A DNA stretch of 64,000 nucleotides from Sinorhizobium kostiense. Lineage in GTDB: Bacteria > Pseudomonadota > Alphaproteobacteria > Rhizobiales > Rhizobiaceae. The position numbers and the translations under genes are program-made. The notes under the pieces are model-generated. The model was given only the letters and a program-made list of their open reading frames with translations, did not search any database and was not told where the DNA came from. Of this stretch, positions 52,312 through 61,872 are shown in pieces (within the stretch, counting starts at the first letter, position 1; every line of letters begins with the position of its first letter). The DNA is taken from the NCBI RefSeq assembly GCF_017874595.1, contig NZ_JAGILA010000004.1, forward strand, positions 310,001 to 374,000. The letters run 5' to 3'.

Positions 52312-52839
52312 TCAGTCGCGTCCAAATCGTTTGGCTATGGCGGCAAGGCCGCGATGGAGCGCGACGCGAACTGCCGTTTCCTTCATTTCGAGGCTTCTCG
52401 CAGCCTCCGCTATCGTGCGCCCTTCGAGCGAGATCGCAGTCACCACCGAGCGCTGGCCCGGCGTCAGCGTCTCGAGTGCGCGGTCTATCTCCCAGGCCCT
52501 GACCGTTTCCGCCTCCTCGGCGGCGAGTTGGTCCTGCAGTTCACCGATATCTATTTGCGGGCCGCGGCCCAGCCGTCGTAAGGCATCGACCAGCTTGTGC
52601 CTGGCAATAGCATAGAGCCATGGCATCACAGGGCCATCGGTCCGCCATGTGTGCCGCTTCACATGGATCGCCAAAAGGGTCTCCTGGACGACATCTTCAG
52701 GGTCCAGGCGGCCTGACGTCGCTCGCCGTCGGGCCCAGGCGCGAACAAGCTCCGCGGCCCGCTGGAGGAAATCGCCATAGGCCCGCTCATCGCCTTCCAG
52801 CGCGGCGCGGAAAAGCTCGGCGAGATCCCTGTCGTCCAA
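52312..52839 (-). CDS. sigF: ECF sigma factor (SigF-like) of the bufferin locus
   Basis: A 175-residue ECF sigma factor. Region 2 is AELVRAWARRRATSGRLDPEDVVQETLLAIHVKRHTW..PWLYAIARHKLVDALRRLGRG; region 4 is LETLTPGQRSVVTAISLEGRTIAEAARSLEMKETAVRVALHRGLAAIAKRF. Paired with NrsF and divergent from the bufferin genes, as in Caulobacter. The intergenic region carries matching promoters in both directions, indicating autoregulation. Confidence 0.92.
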   Translation of the reverse strand: MDDRDLAELFRAALEGDERAYGDFLQRAAELVRAWARRRATSGRLDPEDVVQETLLAIHVKRHTWRTDGPVMPWLYAIARHKLVDALRRLGRGPQIDIGELQDQLAAEEAETVRAWEIDRALETLTPGQRSVVTAISLEGRTIAEAARSLEMKETAVRVALHRGLAAIAKRFGRD

Positions 52840-52856
52840 CCTGCCTTTCCTCCCAA

Positions 52857-52882
52857 TTCGCCGGCATCCGCCGCTTTGTTAC
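52857..52882 (-). promoter_or_regulatory. Candidate ECF promoter of sigF-nrsF
   Basis: Reading the minus strand: TGTAAC (52882-52877), 16 bases, CGAATT from 52860. It matches the element in front of bufA (TGTAAC, 17 bases, CGAACG) and the general GTAAC/CGAA form of SigF promoters. Confidence 0.65.
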
Positions 52883-53009
52883 ATGGCCGCCTGCAATTTC
52901 CTCGTCTCGCGGGCATGGCGGCGGTCTGTCTCACCTGTTGAGGTCGAGTCAATCCAAATAGCGGTGATCTCCTGCGGATTCATGCTCACGAAAGCGTGTA
53001 GGCGGCCAA

Positions 53010-53038
53010 TGTAACATATCTCCCACTGGCGACGAACG
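53010..53038 (+). promoter_or_regulatory. Candidate ECF promoter of the bufferin operon
   Basis: TGTAAC (53010-53015), 17-base spacer, CGAACG (53033-53038), 56 bases before the bufA start codon. The same two boxes occur in front of the sigma gene on the other strand. Confidence 0.65.
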
Positions 53039-53093
53039 AGTCTTTGCGTGGCCCCCAAAGGGAAGCGCCACGACGATCAACATGGAGAGTATC

Positions 53094-53417
53094 ATGTCTA
53101 TGAAATCCTCGATCAACTCGGCAATGCTGGCGGGTGCCGTCGCAGCCGCCATGTCGTCCCTGGCTGTCGCCGCGCCTCTGTCGCAGGCCGAAGTCAAGGC
53201 GGCGATGGATGCTGGCAAGGAGAAATGCTACGGCGTCGCGATGAAGGGGCAGAATGACTGCGCGGCAGGCCCGGGCACGACCTGCCAGGCCACGTCGACC
53301 GTCGATTACCAGGGCAATGCCTGGAAGTTCGTCGACTCCGGCACCTGCACCACGATGCAATTGCCGGGCGGGCGCACGGGCTCGCTGGAGCCGCTCTCGC
53401 GCGACATTCCGTCTTAA
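53094..53417 (+). CDS. bufA1: BufA-type bufferin precursor (DUF2282)
   Basis: A 107-residue secreted RiPP precursor. Signal peptide [27 protein letters not shown], then the DUF2282 core with four cysteines: [43 protein letters not shown] (Cys45, 56, 64, 85). In the known family the MNIO enzyme converts core cysteines to metal-binding heterocycles that buffer copper in the periplasm. ATG 53094 has GGAGAG upstream; ATG 53082 overlaps that site. First gene of the four-gene buf operon. Confidence 0.93.
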   Translation: MSMKSSINSAMLAGAVAAAMSSLAVAAPLSQAEVKAAMDAGKEKCYGVAMKGQNDCAAGPGTTCQATSTVDYQGNAWKFVDSGTCTTMQLPGGRTGSLEPLSRDIPS

Positions 53418-53448
53418 GCCGAAGTGAAGCCGGAAAGTGGAGGCAACG

Positions 53449-54378
53449 ATGCCCGTATTGGCTATTCATACGCAGAGTCGCGTGTCGGGAGATCTCCGCT
53501 TTCCGGCGCACCGGATCGAAGGGCTGGCCGGCACCAGCTTCAAGCATGAGCACCTATCGTCCATTCTCGTCGACGAAGAGCAGAACCGCGGGTTCTTCGA
53601 GGTGCATGCGGAAAACTACATGGGCGCGGGGGGGGCCCCGCACGCCGCCCTCACGCGCATCCGCGAGGATCATCCCGTTTCGCTCCACGGCGTCTGCATG
53701 TCCATCGGCGGGCCGCAACCGCTGGATAAGACCCATCTCGCCCGCTTTGCCGCGTTGGTCGAACGATACGAGCCGCAACTTGTCTCCGAGCATCTCGCCT
53801 GGTCGACGCACAGCACGACCTATTACAACGACCTCTTGCCGCTGCCCTATACCGAAGCCACGCTCCAGCGCGTGGCGGAGCATATCGACGAGGTGCAGGA
53901 GATCATCCGGCGGCCGCTCCTCCTCGAAAATCCCTCGACCTATCTCCTGTTCAGGGAATCGACGATGAGCGAGACCGCTTTCATCCGCGAGATCGTGAAA
54001 CGCACCGGCTGCGGTCTCTTGCTCGACGTCAACAACGTCTTCGTCTCGGCGACCAATCACGGTTTCTCCGCCCTCGACTATCTTGCGGACTATCCGCTCG
54101 ACCATGTCGGCGAGATTCACCTGGCGGGACATGCGGCGCAGGAGGACGACGAGGGCGACCTTCTGCTGATCGACAGCCACGACGGACCGGTCGCCGACGC
54201 GGTGTGGAAGCTCTTCGAGATCGTGATCGGCCGATGCGGCCCGATCCCGACGCTCGTCGAATGGGACAGCGCCATTCCAGAGTGGCCGGTGCTGAAAGCC
54301 GAGGCGAAGGCGGCACAGGCAATCCTCGACCGGCACGCGGCTGCTTTCAGGCGGGAGAGATTGAATGCACACGCTTGA
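53449..54378 (+). CDS. bufB1: BufB, MNIO enzyme (DUF692) modifying the bufferin precursor
   Basis: A 309-residue multinuclear non-haem iron oxidase of the MbnB/DUF692 family. Metal-ligand motifs are visible in order: [74 protein letters not shown] and [10 protein letters not shown]. It acts on the adjacent precursor's cysteines. ATG 53449 follows GGAGGCAACG. It overlaps bufC by 14 bases. Confidence 0.94.
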   Translation: MPVLAIHTQSRVSGDLRFPAHRIEGLAGTSFKHEHLSSILVDEEQNRGFFEVHAENYMGAGGAPHAALTRIREDHPVSLHGVCMSIGGPQPLDKTHLARFAALVERYEPQLVSEHLAWSTHSTTYYNDLLPLPYTEATLQRVAEHIDEVQEIIRRPLLLENPSTYLLFRESTMSETAFIREIVKRTGCGLLLDVNNVFVSATNHGFSALDYLADYPLDHVGEIHLAGHAAQEDDEGDLLLIDSHDGPVADAVWKLFEIVIGRCGPIPTLVEWDSAIPEWPVLKAEAKAAQAILDRHAAAFRRERLNAHA

Positions 54379-55165
54379 GAGGGAGCCTGCGGGCACGGCC
54401 AGCGGGGCCGGCTATTGCCGAGATTTCACGCCCGGACTGCTCGATCCGGCCCGCAAGACGCCGGCGCTCGTGACCGGTCCGAACGGCAAGGCCGCCGACA
54501 AACGCTTCAACGTCTATCGCAACAACGTGACCGTCAGCCTCATCAATGCGCTCGCGGCCGTCTACCCGGCCGTCATGCGCATTACCGGCGAGCCGTTCTT
54601 CCGCGCCATGGCCCGCTTCCATGTCCGTGAGACGCCGCCGACATCGCCGCTGCTCTTCGAATACGGCCGCGACTTCCCCGACTTCATCGAACGCTACGAA
54701 TATGCCCAATCGATGCCGTGGCTCGCGGATGTGGCGCGGATCGAGCGGGGCTGGCTCGACGCCTATCACGCCGCTGACGCAGCAGCGTTGTCGCCGACCG
54801 AACTTGCCGCCGTGCCGCCGGACAGGCTCGGCGACCTCGTCTTCGAGGCGCACCCCGCAACACGCATCCTTCATTCCGGCTATCCGGCGGTGACGATCTT
54901 TTCGGTGAACCGGGCGAGTGACCCGGTCGGGCCGATCGAAACGACGGTTGCGGAGAGCGCGCTGGTGACAAGGCCGATGCTCGAAGTGGAGGTTCGCCGT
55001 CTTGCGCCGGGCGTGGGCCTCTTTCTCGGCGGTCTGATGGCCGGGGAGACAATGGCGAGCGCGGCGGCCGCGGCAGGTGAAGCAAACGCAGATTTCGACC
55101 TCGCGGCGGCCATCCGCGTCATGCTAGAGGCGGGCGCCTTCGCGGCGATCCGAAGGGGAGAGTGA
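54365..55165 (+). CDS. bufC1: BufC (DUF2063) partner of the MNIO enzyme
   Basis: A 266-residue protein of the DUF2063/HvfC family that recruits the precursor to the MNIO enzyme: the N-terminal domain has [63 protein letters not shown], and a C-terminal all-beta-like half includes [21 protein letters not shown]. Translationally coupled to bufB (overlap) and followed at once by doxX. Confidence 0.92.
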   Translation: MHTLEREPAGTASGAGYCRDFTPGLLDPARKTPALVTGPNGKAADKRFNVYRNNVTVSLINALAAVYPAVMRITGEPFFRAMARFHVRETPPTSPLLFEYGRDFPDFIERYEYAQSMPWLADVARIERGWLDAYHAADAAALSPTELAAVPPDRLGDLVFEAHPATRILHSGYPAVTIFSVNRASDPVGPIETTVAESALVTRPMLEVEVRRLAPGVGLFLGGLMAGETMASAAAAAGEANADFDLAAAIRVMLEAGAFAAIRRGE

Positions 55166-55166
55166 G

Positions 55167-55676
55167 ATGCCTGGTTCGATACGAAACCTCTTCGAGAAGC
55201 CGGTGATCGGGAGGCGATCGAACTGGCTCGGCCGGATCGACGGCCTCGTTGCTGCGGTGGCGCCCGCATCGCTCGCCCAGCTTGCCTTGCGCTTCGCCCT
55301 TGCCGTGCCCTTCTGGCGCTCCGGCATGAGCAAGTGGGATGGCTTCCTGCAGTTGAACGAGGTCGCCGTTCTTCTTTTCACCTCGGAATTCAAACTGCAT
55401 CTGCCCGGCGGCCCCTATGCCTTCCCGGCGCCGGGCGTGATGGCGTTCGCCGTCGCCTGTGCGGAGGTGCTCCTGCCGGCCCTGCTAGTCCTCGGCCTGG
55501 GAACGCGGCTTGTGGCGCTCGGGCTGCTGGCGATGACGATCGTCATCCAACTGACCGTGCCCGATGGCTGGCCCATTCACCTGACCTGGGCGGCCATGGC
55601 TCTCGGCATCGTCACGTGGGGGGCGGGGAGATTGTCGGTGGATTGGTGGCTCGGTGCGAGGGTGGAAAAGGCGTGA
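55167..55676 (+). CDS. bufD1: DoxX family membrane protein (BufD)
   Basis: A 169-residue DoxX protein with four membrane helices (LALRFALAVPFWRSGMSKW, GVMAFAVACAEVLLPALLVLGL, RLVALGLLAMTIVIQLTV, HLTWAAMALGIVTWGAG). The RSGMSKWDGF turn is typical. Last gene of the buf operon, one base after the bufC stop. A redox role in the membrane is assumed for the family but not shown. Confidence 0.9.
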   Translation: MPGSIRNLFEKPVIGRRSNWLGRIDGLVAAVAPASLAQLALRFALAVPFWRSGMSKWDGFLQLNEVAVLLFTSEFKLHLPGGPYAFPAPGVMAFAVACAEVLLPALLVLGLGTRLVALGLLAMTIVIQLTVPDGWPIHLTWAAMALGIVTWGAGRLSVDWWLGARVEKA

Positions 55677-55793
55677 GCGGCGGTCGCGACGCGCTCTCAG
55701 GAGGACAAAGCGAAGAGACTTTTGCGCTGACCATGCGGCGCTGCGTGCGAGAAGAGGTAGGGCATCGGGTTGCCGGACCACCCGACTACCCGA

Positions 55794-56405
55794 CTACCCC
55801 GGGTTCCCCAGATCGAGATTGTGCTGCCATTCGATCGCGTCCTCCAGGCGATCTTGGCCCCAGAACAGCTCGCCGTCGGCAACGAAGGAGGGCGAACCGA
55901 AGATACCGATTTCCTTCGCCTCTCCGGTTGCTGTCTCGAGCGCCTCGATACAGTCCTTGGCGTTTGCCTGTTCCAGCACGCGGGCAGGGTCGTGGCCCGC
56001 TTCCTTGATGCTGGCGGAGAGGTTCGGATCGCTGCCTGCGGGTTCGCGGTCGACGAACCAGTGCCGGTAGGTGGCGATCGTATAGGCGGGGCACCAGCCT
56101 TCGCTGGCGGCGAGCGCTGCGACGCGGTTCGCCTGCTCGATTTCCGCGAGCGGATAGGGAATCGGCAATCTTATCGTCAGCCCGAATCTCGCCGACCGTC
56201 TTTCGATATCGCGCCACATATAGGCTGCCTTCAGTGGCCTGTCGGCGAACGGCACGTCCTTCGCCTCGGCCTGGATCGCCCGAGCGTCGAAGGGCCTCCA
56301 TCGAACCTCAACCTCCGCTCTTTCGGCGATTTCAGGGAGCCGCATCACGGCCAGAAAGGTGTAGGGGCTTCCTATCGAGAACCAGAAATCGAGTGGCGCC
56401 GACAT
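55794..56405 (-). CDS. 2-Hydroxychromene-2-carboxylate isomerase-like protein
   Basis: A 203-residue DsbA-fold (kappa-GST-like) isomerase: PLDFWFSIGSPYTFLAVMRLPEIAERAEVEVRWRPFDARAI has the active Ser, MWRDIERRSARFGLTIRLP follows, and EAKEIGIFGSPSFVADGELFWGQDRLEDAIEW is the C-terminal cis-Pro signature. It uses glutathione in aromatic degradation; the true substrate is unknown. ATG 56405; 38 residues read further upstream are not conserved. Confidence 0.9.
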   Translation of the reverse strand: MSAPLDFWFSIGSPYTFLAVMRLPEIAERAEVEVRWRPFDARAIQAEAKDVPFADRPLKAAYMWRDIERRSARFGLTIRLPIPYPLAEIEQANRVAALAASEGWCPAYTIATYRHWFVDREPAGSDPNLSASIKEAGHDPARVLEQANAKDCIEALETATGEAKEIGIFGSPSFVADGELFWGQDRLEDAIEWQHNLDLGNPG

Positions 56406-56554
56406 CGTCCTTCCTCCGCGGTCAAGCACTACCCAGCCTATCAATGCGCTGAGGCAAGAGGGTGGCGGAGGTGCGGGCTCTAAAGCGCCGCAGTCGGATA
56501 ATGATGATAGGCCCGGCACATCCCGCCGGGCCTATTTGTCATTGCAAGATTAAA

Positions 56555-57442
56555 TCAGTGCGCGAGCGCGGTCTTGCTCGCCTCAAGGAAAATGGAAAGG
56601 CTGAGCGGCGCCTTGCCGGTGAGGGCCGCCACGTCACCGGTCACGATATCGAAATGACCTTCACGCGTGTTGGCGTCGAACGAGACGAGAATCGGGACAA
56701 GGAAGTCCGGCAGGCCGGCACCTTTGAGGCCCGCGGCGAGCGCTTCGTCGGAAATGTGCACAACGTCCAGTTTCTTGCCGGTGGCATCGGCGGCGAGAGC
56801 GGCGATCTCTTCGGTGGTCCGGGCCTCGGCCCCGGTCAGCGTATAGGTGCGGCTTTCGTTCGAGCCGGACTCCAGTGCGGCGGCTGCAGCCCGGGCGAGG
56901 TCGCCGCGAGCGACATGCGAAATGCGGCCCTCTCCGGCAGACGAGAACCATTGGCCGCTTGCGAGCGCATGCGGCAGCGCCAGGAACAGGTTTTCCATGT
57001 ACCAGGCATTGCGCAGGATCGTATGGGGAATGCCAGTCGCCTTGATTGCGTTTTCCGTGCCGAGGTGATCGCCGGCAAAGGGGATGACCGAGCCTTCCGG
57101 ATTCGCCATCGACGTATAGAGGATGTGCTTCGCGCCTGCCTTCTTTGCTGCCTCGACGGCGGCAAGATGCTGCTTCAGCCGCTTGCCAGGCTGGTCGAGG
57201 ACATCGGTCGAGATGATGAGGATGCGGGTTGCGCCGGCGAAGGCCTTGTCGAGCGAGGCCGGGTCGTCGAAGTCGGCGGCACGCGTCTGAACCCCCTTGG
57301 CGGCGTAATCGGCGAGCTTGGCCACGTCGCGGCTGGTGGCGATGATGTCGGCCGGATTCGTCTTGCCGGAGGCGAGAAGCGCATCGAGCACGAGCTTGCC
57401 GAACTGACCTGCGGCGCCGGTTACGAGCAATGTTTCGGACAT
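56555..57442 (-). CDS. NmrA-like NAD(P)H:quinone oxidoreductase
   Basis: A 295-residue QorB-type SDR: MSETLLVTGAAGQFGKLVLDALLASGK (nucleotide loop), IIATSRDVAKLADYAAKGVQTRAADFDDPASLDKAFAGA, HILYTSMANPEGSVIPFAGDHLGTENAIKATGIPHTILRNAWYMENL. Divergent from an HxlR-type regulator that probably controls it, a common pairing. Regulated by quinones or electrophiles in relatives. Confidence 0.9.
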   Translation of the reverse strand: MSETLLVTGAAGQFGKLVLDALLASGKTNPADIIATSRDVAKLADYAAKGVQTRAADFDDPASLDKAFAGATRILIISTDVLDQPGKRLKQHLAAVEAAKKAGAKHILYTSMANPEGSVIPFAGDHLGTENAIKATGIPHTILRNAWYMENLFLALPHALASGQWFSSAGEGRISHVARGDLARAAAAALESGSNESRTYTLTGAEARTTEEIAALAADATGKKLDVVHISDEALAAGLKGAGLPDFLVPILVSFDANTREGHFDIVTGDVAALTGKAPLSLSIFLEASKTALAH

Positions 57443-57588
57443 GATCTTCCTTTCTTTTCCGTCCAGCTTCGTAAGCCTGGCTCAGGCCGGATGCTGGTCT
57501 CTTTTTGAGAGTTGCTCTTATCCCGTAATCTGCTATGAGCTGTAAAGGAGGCAGGTTTTTCTGCTGTGGTTACGGAAAGGGAACCGCC

Positions 57589-57993
57589 ATGAACAAGGCG
57601 ACGGACAAGGTGAAGGGCAAAAAGGTGTTCCTCATCGGCGGGGTGCCGATGGACATGGACAATTGCCCGGTGCGCGACGTGATGGACCACATCGCCGGCA
57701 AATGGAATTCGCTGATGATCCTGACCCTTGCCGACGGGCCCTTGCGCTTTTCCGAGCTGCGGCGGCTCATTCCCGACATCTCGCAGCGCATGTTGACCCA
57801 GACGCTGCGCGACCTGCAGCGCGACGGCTATCTAAGCCGCACCGTCTACCCGACACAGCCGCCGAGCGTCGAGTATGGCCTGACCGATCTCGGACGGTCG
57901 TTCCTGGCGTTGCTCAGGCCATTCGTCGACTGGTCGGTTGCAAATCACGAGGCGATCCGGAAGGCACGTGCCGAGTACGATGCGGCTGCGTGA
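57589..57993 (+). CDS. HxlR-type winged-helix regulator
   Basis: A 134-residue HxlR/YodB-like regulator: NCPVRDVMDHIAGKWNSLMILTLADGPLRFSELRRLIPDISQRMLTQTLRDLQRDGYLSRTVYPTQPPSVEYGLTDLG. Cys44-type cysteine before the helix (DNCPV) is the redox-sensing residue in relatives. ATG 57589 follows AAAGGGAACCGCC. Divergent from the quinone-reductase gene; the 146-base spacer should carry its operator. Confidence 0.9.
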   Translation: MNKATDKVKGKKVFLIGGVPMDMDNCPVRDVMDHIAGKWNSLMILTLADGPLRFSELRRLIPDISQRMLTQTLRDLQRDGYLSRTVYPTQPPSVEYGLTDLGRSFLALLRPFVDWSVANHEAIRKARAEYDAAA

Positions 57994-58104
57994 GCAAATG
58001 CGGTTGTTGCGTGAGCAGATGCGGTCTGTGACGGGACCGTCGCCCGGACGCGCCCATCCCCGGGACGAGCGCAGATAAGGGCACAGGGGCGAGGGAGCGT
58101 GCGC

Positions 58105-58833
58105 TCAGGCCGCGTGACTCATACCCCGATTGCCGAGGGCAAACTCGACCGCGGCCTCGGCGTGGATGGCGGTGGAGTCGAAGCCCGGCAGCGGCAGGCG
58201 GGTCGGGTTGAGGATCAGGCAGATCTCCGTGCAGCCGAGAATGACCGCATCGGCGCCGTCCGCTTTTGCCCGCTCGATCAAGGCGATGAGCGCCTCGCGC
58301 GACGTCTCCAACACCTTTCCGGCGCAGAGCTCGTCGAAGATGACATTGTGGGTGAGCGTGCGCCCGGCCGCGTCCGGCACCATCACCTCGAGGCCATGCG
58401 CGCGCATGCGTTCCGCATAGAAGCCGTGTTCCATCGTATAACGCGTGGCGAGCAGCAGCGGTCTTTGGCTGCCGGCGGCCTTCAGACGCAGCGCGGTTTC
58501 GTCGATGATGTTGATCAGCGGCACGCCGACAGCCGCCTGAACGGCGTCGGCAATCAGGTGCATGGTGTTGGTGCAGATGAGCACGCAGTCGGCGCCGGCA
58601 CGCTCCAGGCCGCGCGCGACATCGGACAGGCGATTGGCTGCCTCGTCCCAGCGGCCGGCCTTCTGCAGGTCGACGATCGTCTGGAAGTCGACGGAATGCA
58701 TCAGCACCTCCGCGGAATGCAGCGCCCCCAGCCGCTCCCGAACCGCCTCGTTCACCATCCGGTAGTACACCGCCGAGCTCTCGAAGCTCATGCCGCCGAT
58801 AAGCCCGATCTTCCGCATCCTGCGCATTTCCAT
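58105..58833 (-). CDS. Aspartate/glutamate racemase family protein
   Basis: A 242-residue cofactor-independent racemase-type protein with both active cysteines: GADCVLICTNTMHLIADAVQ and GADAVILGCTEICLIL. N-terminus KIGLIGGMSFESSAVYYRMVNEAVRERLG fits the aspartate racemase (YgeA-like) group. ATG 58833 (MEMRRMRK) or 58818. Divergent from an Lrp-type regulator. Exact amino acid unknown. Confidence 0.9.
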   Translation of the reverse strand: MEMRRMRKIGLIGGMSFESSAVYYRMVNEAVRERLGALHSAEVLMHSVDFQTIVDLQKAGRWDEAANRLSDVARGLERAGADCVLICTNTMHLIADAVQAAVGVPLINIIDETALRLKAAGSQRPLLLATRYTMEHGFYAERMRAHGLEVMVPDAAGRTLTHNVIFDELCAGKVLETSREALIALIERAKADGADAVILGCTEICLILNPTRLPLPGFDSTAIHAEAAVEFALGNRGMSHAA

Positions 58834-59053
58834 GGCGCGTCCCCTTGTTTTCTCGTGCCTCATCGGAACCGAAAGACCGAGAGCGCGTTGCAACTCCGAT
58901 CCCGTTCCATCGACAGGATTATGGCGCGGAGACGCCGGGATTTGTTCGCGTTGGCGAAGCCCACTTCTAGAGTGAACGCGAATGGTTTGCGTATTTTGAT
59001 GTAATTGTGCAAATATCTGGCGCTAAAAAGGTGGCATTTGAGGAGTAAGAGGC

Positions 59054-59518
59054 GTGCTGGATGACAGGGACCGGAAGCTGCTCACGCTTCTGCAGGAGGA
59101 TGCGAGCGTGGCGATGGGCGACCTCGCCGAGCGGGTGAACCTGTCGCTTTCCGCCTGTTCCCGCCGAATCCAGCGCCTGGAGGAAACGGGGTATGTGGCG
59201 CGCCGCATCGTCGTTCTCGACCGGGAGAAGATGGGGGTGCCAACCACGCTTTTCGCATTGATCAAGACAGCGCATCACTCCGACGAGTGGATCGAGAAGT
59301 TCAGGCGGGTGATCGCCGACATCCCTGAAATCGTCGAGGCGCATCGCTTGACGGGCAATTACGACTATATCGTCAAGGTCGTGCTGCCGCGTGTCGAGCA
59401 TTACGACGTCGTATACAAGCAGATCGTGCGGAAAGTGGAACTTTTCGACGTCTCCGCCTCGATTTCGATGGAAGTCTTGAAAAGCGGCACGGCGGTGCCG
59501 GTGGACTATGCCGAATGA
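59054..59518 (+). CDS. Lrp/AsnC family regulator
   Basis: A 154-residue Lrp-type regulator: LDDRDRKLLTLLQEDASVAMGDLAERVNLSLSACSRRIQRLEETGYVARRIVVLD is the DNA-binding part, followed by the RAM ligand domain (FALIKTAHHSDEWIEKFRRVIADIPEIVEAHRLTGNYDYIVKVVLP). GTG start at 59054 after GAGGAGTAAGAG. Probably senses an amino acid and regulates the divergent racemase gene. Confidence 0.92.
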   Translation: MLDDRDRKLLTLLQEDASVAMGDLAERVNLSLSACSRRIQRLEETGYVARRIVVLDREKMGVPTTLFALIKTAHHSDEWIEKFRRVIADIPEIVEAHRLTGNYDYIVKVVLPRVEHYDVVYKQIVRKVELFDVSASISMEVLKSGTAVPVDYAE

Positions 59519-59611
59519 GCTGTGCATTTTGGGCATGGAGCTCTTGCCGAACTGGCGGTTGTCCGATCGCCCCCGAAAGGGCAGGCTGTCCCGGCAAAGG
59601 AGGGGGAAACT

Positions 59612-60895
59612 ATGCCGGAAGGACATCATGTCGTCGTCGTCGGTGGCGGCTTTGGCGGGTTACAGCTCGTCCACGATCTCAAGGGCGCGCCGGTTCGGGT
59701 CACTTTGATCGACCGGCGCAATCACCATCTTTTCCAGCCGCTGCTCTACCAGGTGGCAACCACGGTGCTTGCGACCTCTGAAATCGCATGGCCGATCCGG
59801 CAGCTCTATCGCGACAGGCCGGAGGTGACGACGCTGCTTGGCGAGGTCAAGGGCGTCGACACCTCCACCAAGACCGTCGCGCTCGCAAACGGCCTGGTGG
59901 TCTCCTACGATACGCTGGTGCTGGCGACCGGGGCGACGCATGCCTATTTCGGCCATGACGAATGGGCGCCGGTGGCGCCGGGGCTGAAAACCCTCGAGGA
60001 CGCGACGACCATTCGCCGTCGGGTGCTGCTCGCCTTCGAGCAAGCGGAACTGGAGGACGACCCGGCCCGGCGCGACGCGCTGCTCACCTTCACGGTGATC
60101 GGCGCCGGACCGACAGGGGTCGAACTCGCCGGCATCATCGCCGAAATGGCTCATAGGACGCTACCCGCCGAGTTTCGCCGGATCGATACTCGCCGGGCGC
60201 GGATCGTGCTCGTCGAGGCTGGACCCCGTATCCTCCCCGCTTTTACAGAGGAGCTTTCCGCCTATGCCCGCCGCGAGCTCGAAAGGCTCGGTGTCGAGGT
60301 GCGGACCGGCGGGCCCGTCACCGATTGCACCGCCGCCGGGGTGATGATCGGCGACGAGTTCGTTGCGAGCCGGACCCTGGTCTGGGCGGCCGGCGTCCAG
60401 GCTTCGCCCGCCGCCGAATGGCTGGCCATCGAGGCGGACCGCGCGGGTCGTGCGCTGGTCGACGAGGAGCTGACCGCGCCGGGACACCCGGACGTCTTCG
60501 TGATCGGCGACACCGCGTCGGTGAAGCAGGCGGACGGCACCCCCGTCCCGGGCATTGCGCCTGCCGCCAAGCAGCAGGGCGCTTTCGTCGCCCGGATGAT
60601 CCGGGCGCGGCTTGAGGGAAGGCCGGCGCCGGGCGCCTTCCGCTACCGCCACCAGGGGAGCCTCGCCACGATCGGCAAGCGCGCCGCCATTATCGATTTC
60701 GGCAGGATCAAGCTCAAGGGTGCGCTTGCCTGGTGGATTTGGGGTGTCGCCCACATCTATTTCCTGATTGGCACGCGCAGCCGCTTCGCGGTTGCATGGA
60801 GCTGGCTCTGGACCCATCTCAGCGGCCAGCACAGCGCGCGGCTGATCACGCAAAAGGAAATCCTGAGAGAGGAGGCCTCGCGGTTGCAAGGCTGA
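59612..60895 (+). CDS. ndh: Type II NADH:quinone oxidoreductase-like flavoprotein
   Basis: A 427-residue NDH-2: FAD-binding HHVVVVGGGFGGLQLVHDL, NADH-binding FTVIGAGPTGVELAGIIAEMA, YDTLVLATGATHAYFGHDEW, GDTASVKQADGTPVPGIAPAAKQQGAFVA and the membrane-associating C-terminal WWIWGVAHIYFLIGTRSRFAVAWSWLW. Passes electrons from NADH to quinone without proton pumping. ATG 59612 follows AGGAGGGGG. A probable single-gene unit. Confidence 0.92.
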   Translation: MPEGHHVVVVGGGFGGLQLVHDLKGAPVRVTLIDRRNHHLFQPLLYQVATTVLATSEIAWPIRQLYRDRPEVTTLLGEVKGVDTSTKTVALANGLVVSYDTLVLATGATHAYFGHDEWAPVAPGLKTLEDATTIRRRVLLAFEQAELEDDPARRDALLTFTVIGAGPTGVELAGIIAEMAHRTLPAEFRRIDTRRARIVLVEAGPRILPAFTEELSAYARRELERLGVEVRTGGPVTDCTAAGVMIGDEFVASRTLVWAAGVQASPAAEWLAIEADRAGRALVDEELTAPGHPDVFVIGDTASVKQADGTPVPGIAPAAKQQGAFVARMIRARLEGRPAPGAFRYRHQGSLATIGKRAAIIDFGRIKLKGALAWWIWGVAHIYFLIGTRSRFAVAWSWLWTHLSGQHSARLITQKEILREEASRLQG

Positions 60896-60947
60896 CGCTT
60901 GCGGTCCAAGATCGGCCGCAGTCCAACACGGCCAGGTTGCTCAAATC

Positions 60948-61853
60948 ATGTCGTCCGCTTCCGCCGATGAGATCGAGATCGACGTTTCGATGGTCAGCCG
61001 GTTGATCGCGGCGCAGTTTCCGCAATGGGCAGACCTGCCGATCCGGCCGGTCAAGTTCGGCGGCTGGGACAACCGGACGTTTCATCTCGGCGCGGACATG
61101 ACGGTGCGCTTGCCGAGCGCCGCGCGTTACGCGCAGCAGGTCGAAAAGGAACAGTATTGGCTGCCGCGTCTGGCGCCGCACCTGCCGTTGCCAATTCCAG
61201 TTCCGTTGGCGCTCGGACGCCCGGGGGAGAGCTATCCCTGGCACTGGTCGATCTATCGTTGGCAGGAGGGGGAAGGCGCCACCCATGCCGCCATTACCGA
61301 TATGACCGGCTTTGCGAAGGCGCTCGCCGCATTTCTGTCGAGGCTGCAGGAGATCGACGCCGATGCCGGTCCCTTGCCGGGCGAGCACAACTTTTTCCGT
61401 GGCGCTCCGCTGACTGTCTATGATCACGAGACCCGCTGGGCTCTCGAGCAGCTTGCCGGACGCATCGACGTCGCAGCGGCAGCAGCCGTGTGGGAGAGGG
61501 CGCTGTCGTCAGACTGGACCGGTGCTCCCGTCTGGTTTCACGGCGATGTCGCCTCGGGCAATCTCCTGGTCCAAGAGGGGCGTTTAAGCGCGGTCATCGA
61601 TTTCGGCACATCCGGGGTCGGCGATCCCGCCTGCGATCTTTCGATCGCCTGGACGATGTTTAAGGGCGAGAGCCGCGAAGCGTTCCGCGCCGCCCTTCCG
61701 CTCGACAAGGCGACTTGGGCACGCGGTCGCGGCTGGACCCTGTGGAAGGCGCTGATCGTCGCTGCAGGGATGCTCGGTAGCAATCGGCCGGAAATCGCGC
61801 GGTCGGAGCGCGTCATTGCGGAAGTACTTGCCGACGACGCGCGCTACCGCTGA
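60948..61853 (+). CDS. Aminoglycoside phosphotransferase-like kinase
   Basis: A 301-residue APH-fold kinase. It shows VKFGGWDNRTFHLGADMTVRLPSA (nucleotide loop), WHWSIYRWQEGEGA, the catalytic loop VWFHGDVASGNLLVQ (His198, Asp200, Asn205) and VIDFGTSGVGDPACDLSIAW (Asp218). This subgroup phosphorylates small metabolites or antibiotics; there is no context clue. It begins 52 bases after ndh, so cotranscription is possible. Confidence 0.87.
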   Translation: MSSASADEIEIDVSMVSRLIAAQFPQWADLPIRPVKFGGWDNRTFHLGADMTVRLPSAARYAQQVEKEQYWLPRLAPHLPLPIPVPLALGRPGESYPWHWSIYRWQEGEGATHAAITDMTGFAKALAAFLSRLQEIDADAGPLPGEHNFFRGAPLTVYDHETRWALEQLAGRIDVAAAAAVWERALSSDWTGAPVWFHGDVASGNLLVQEGRLSAVIDFGTSGVGDPACDLSIAWTMFKGESREAFRAALPLDKATWARGRGWTLWKALIVAAGMLGSNRPEIARSERVIAEVLADDARYR

Positions 61854-61872
61854 GACGGACCGCGCGCGACAT

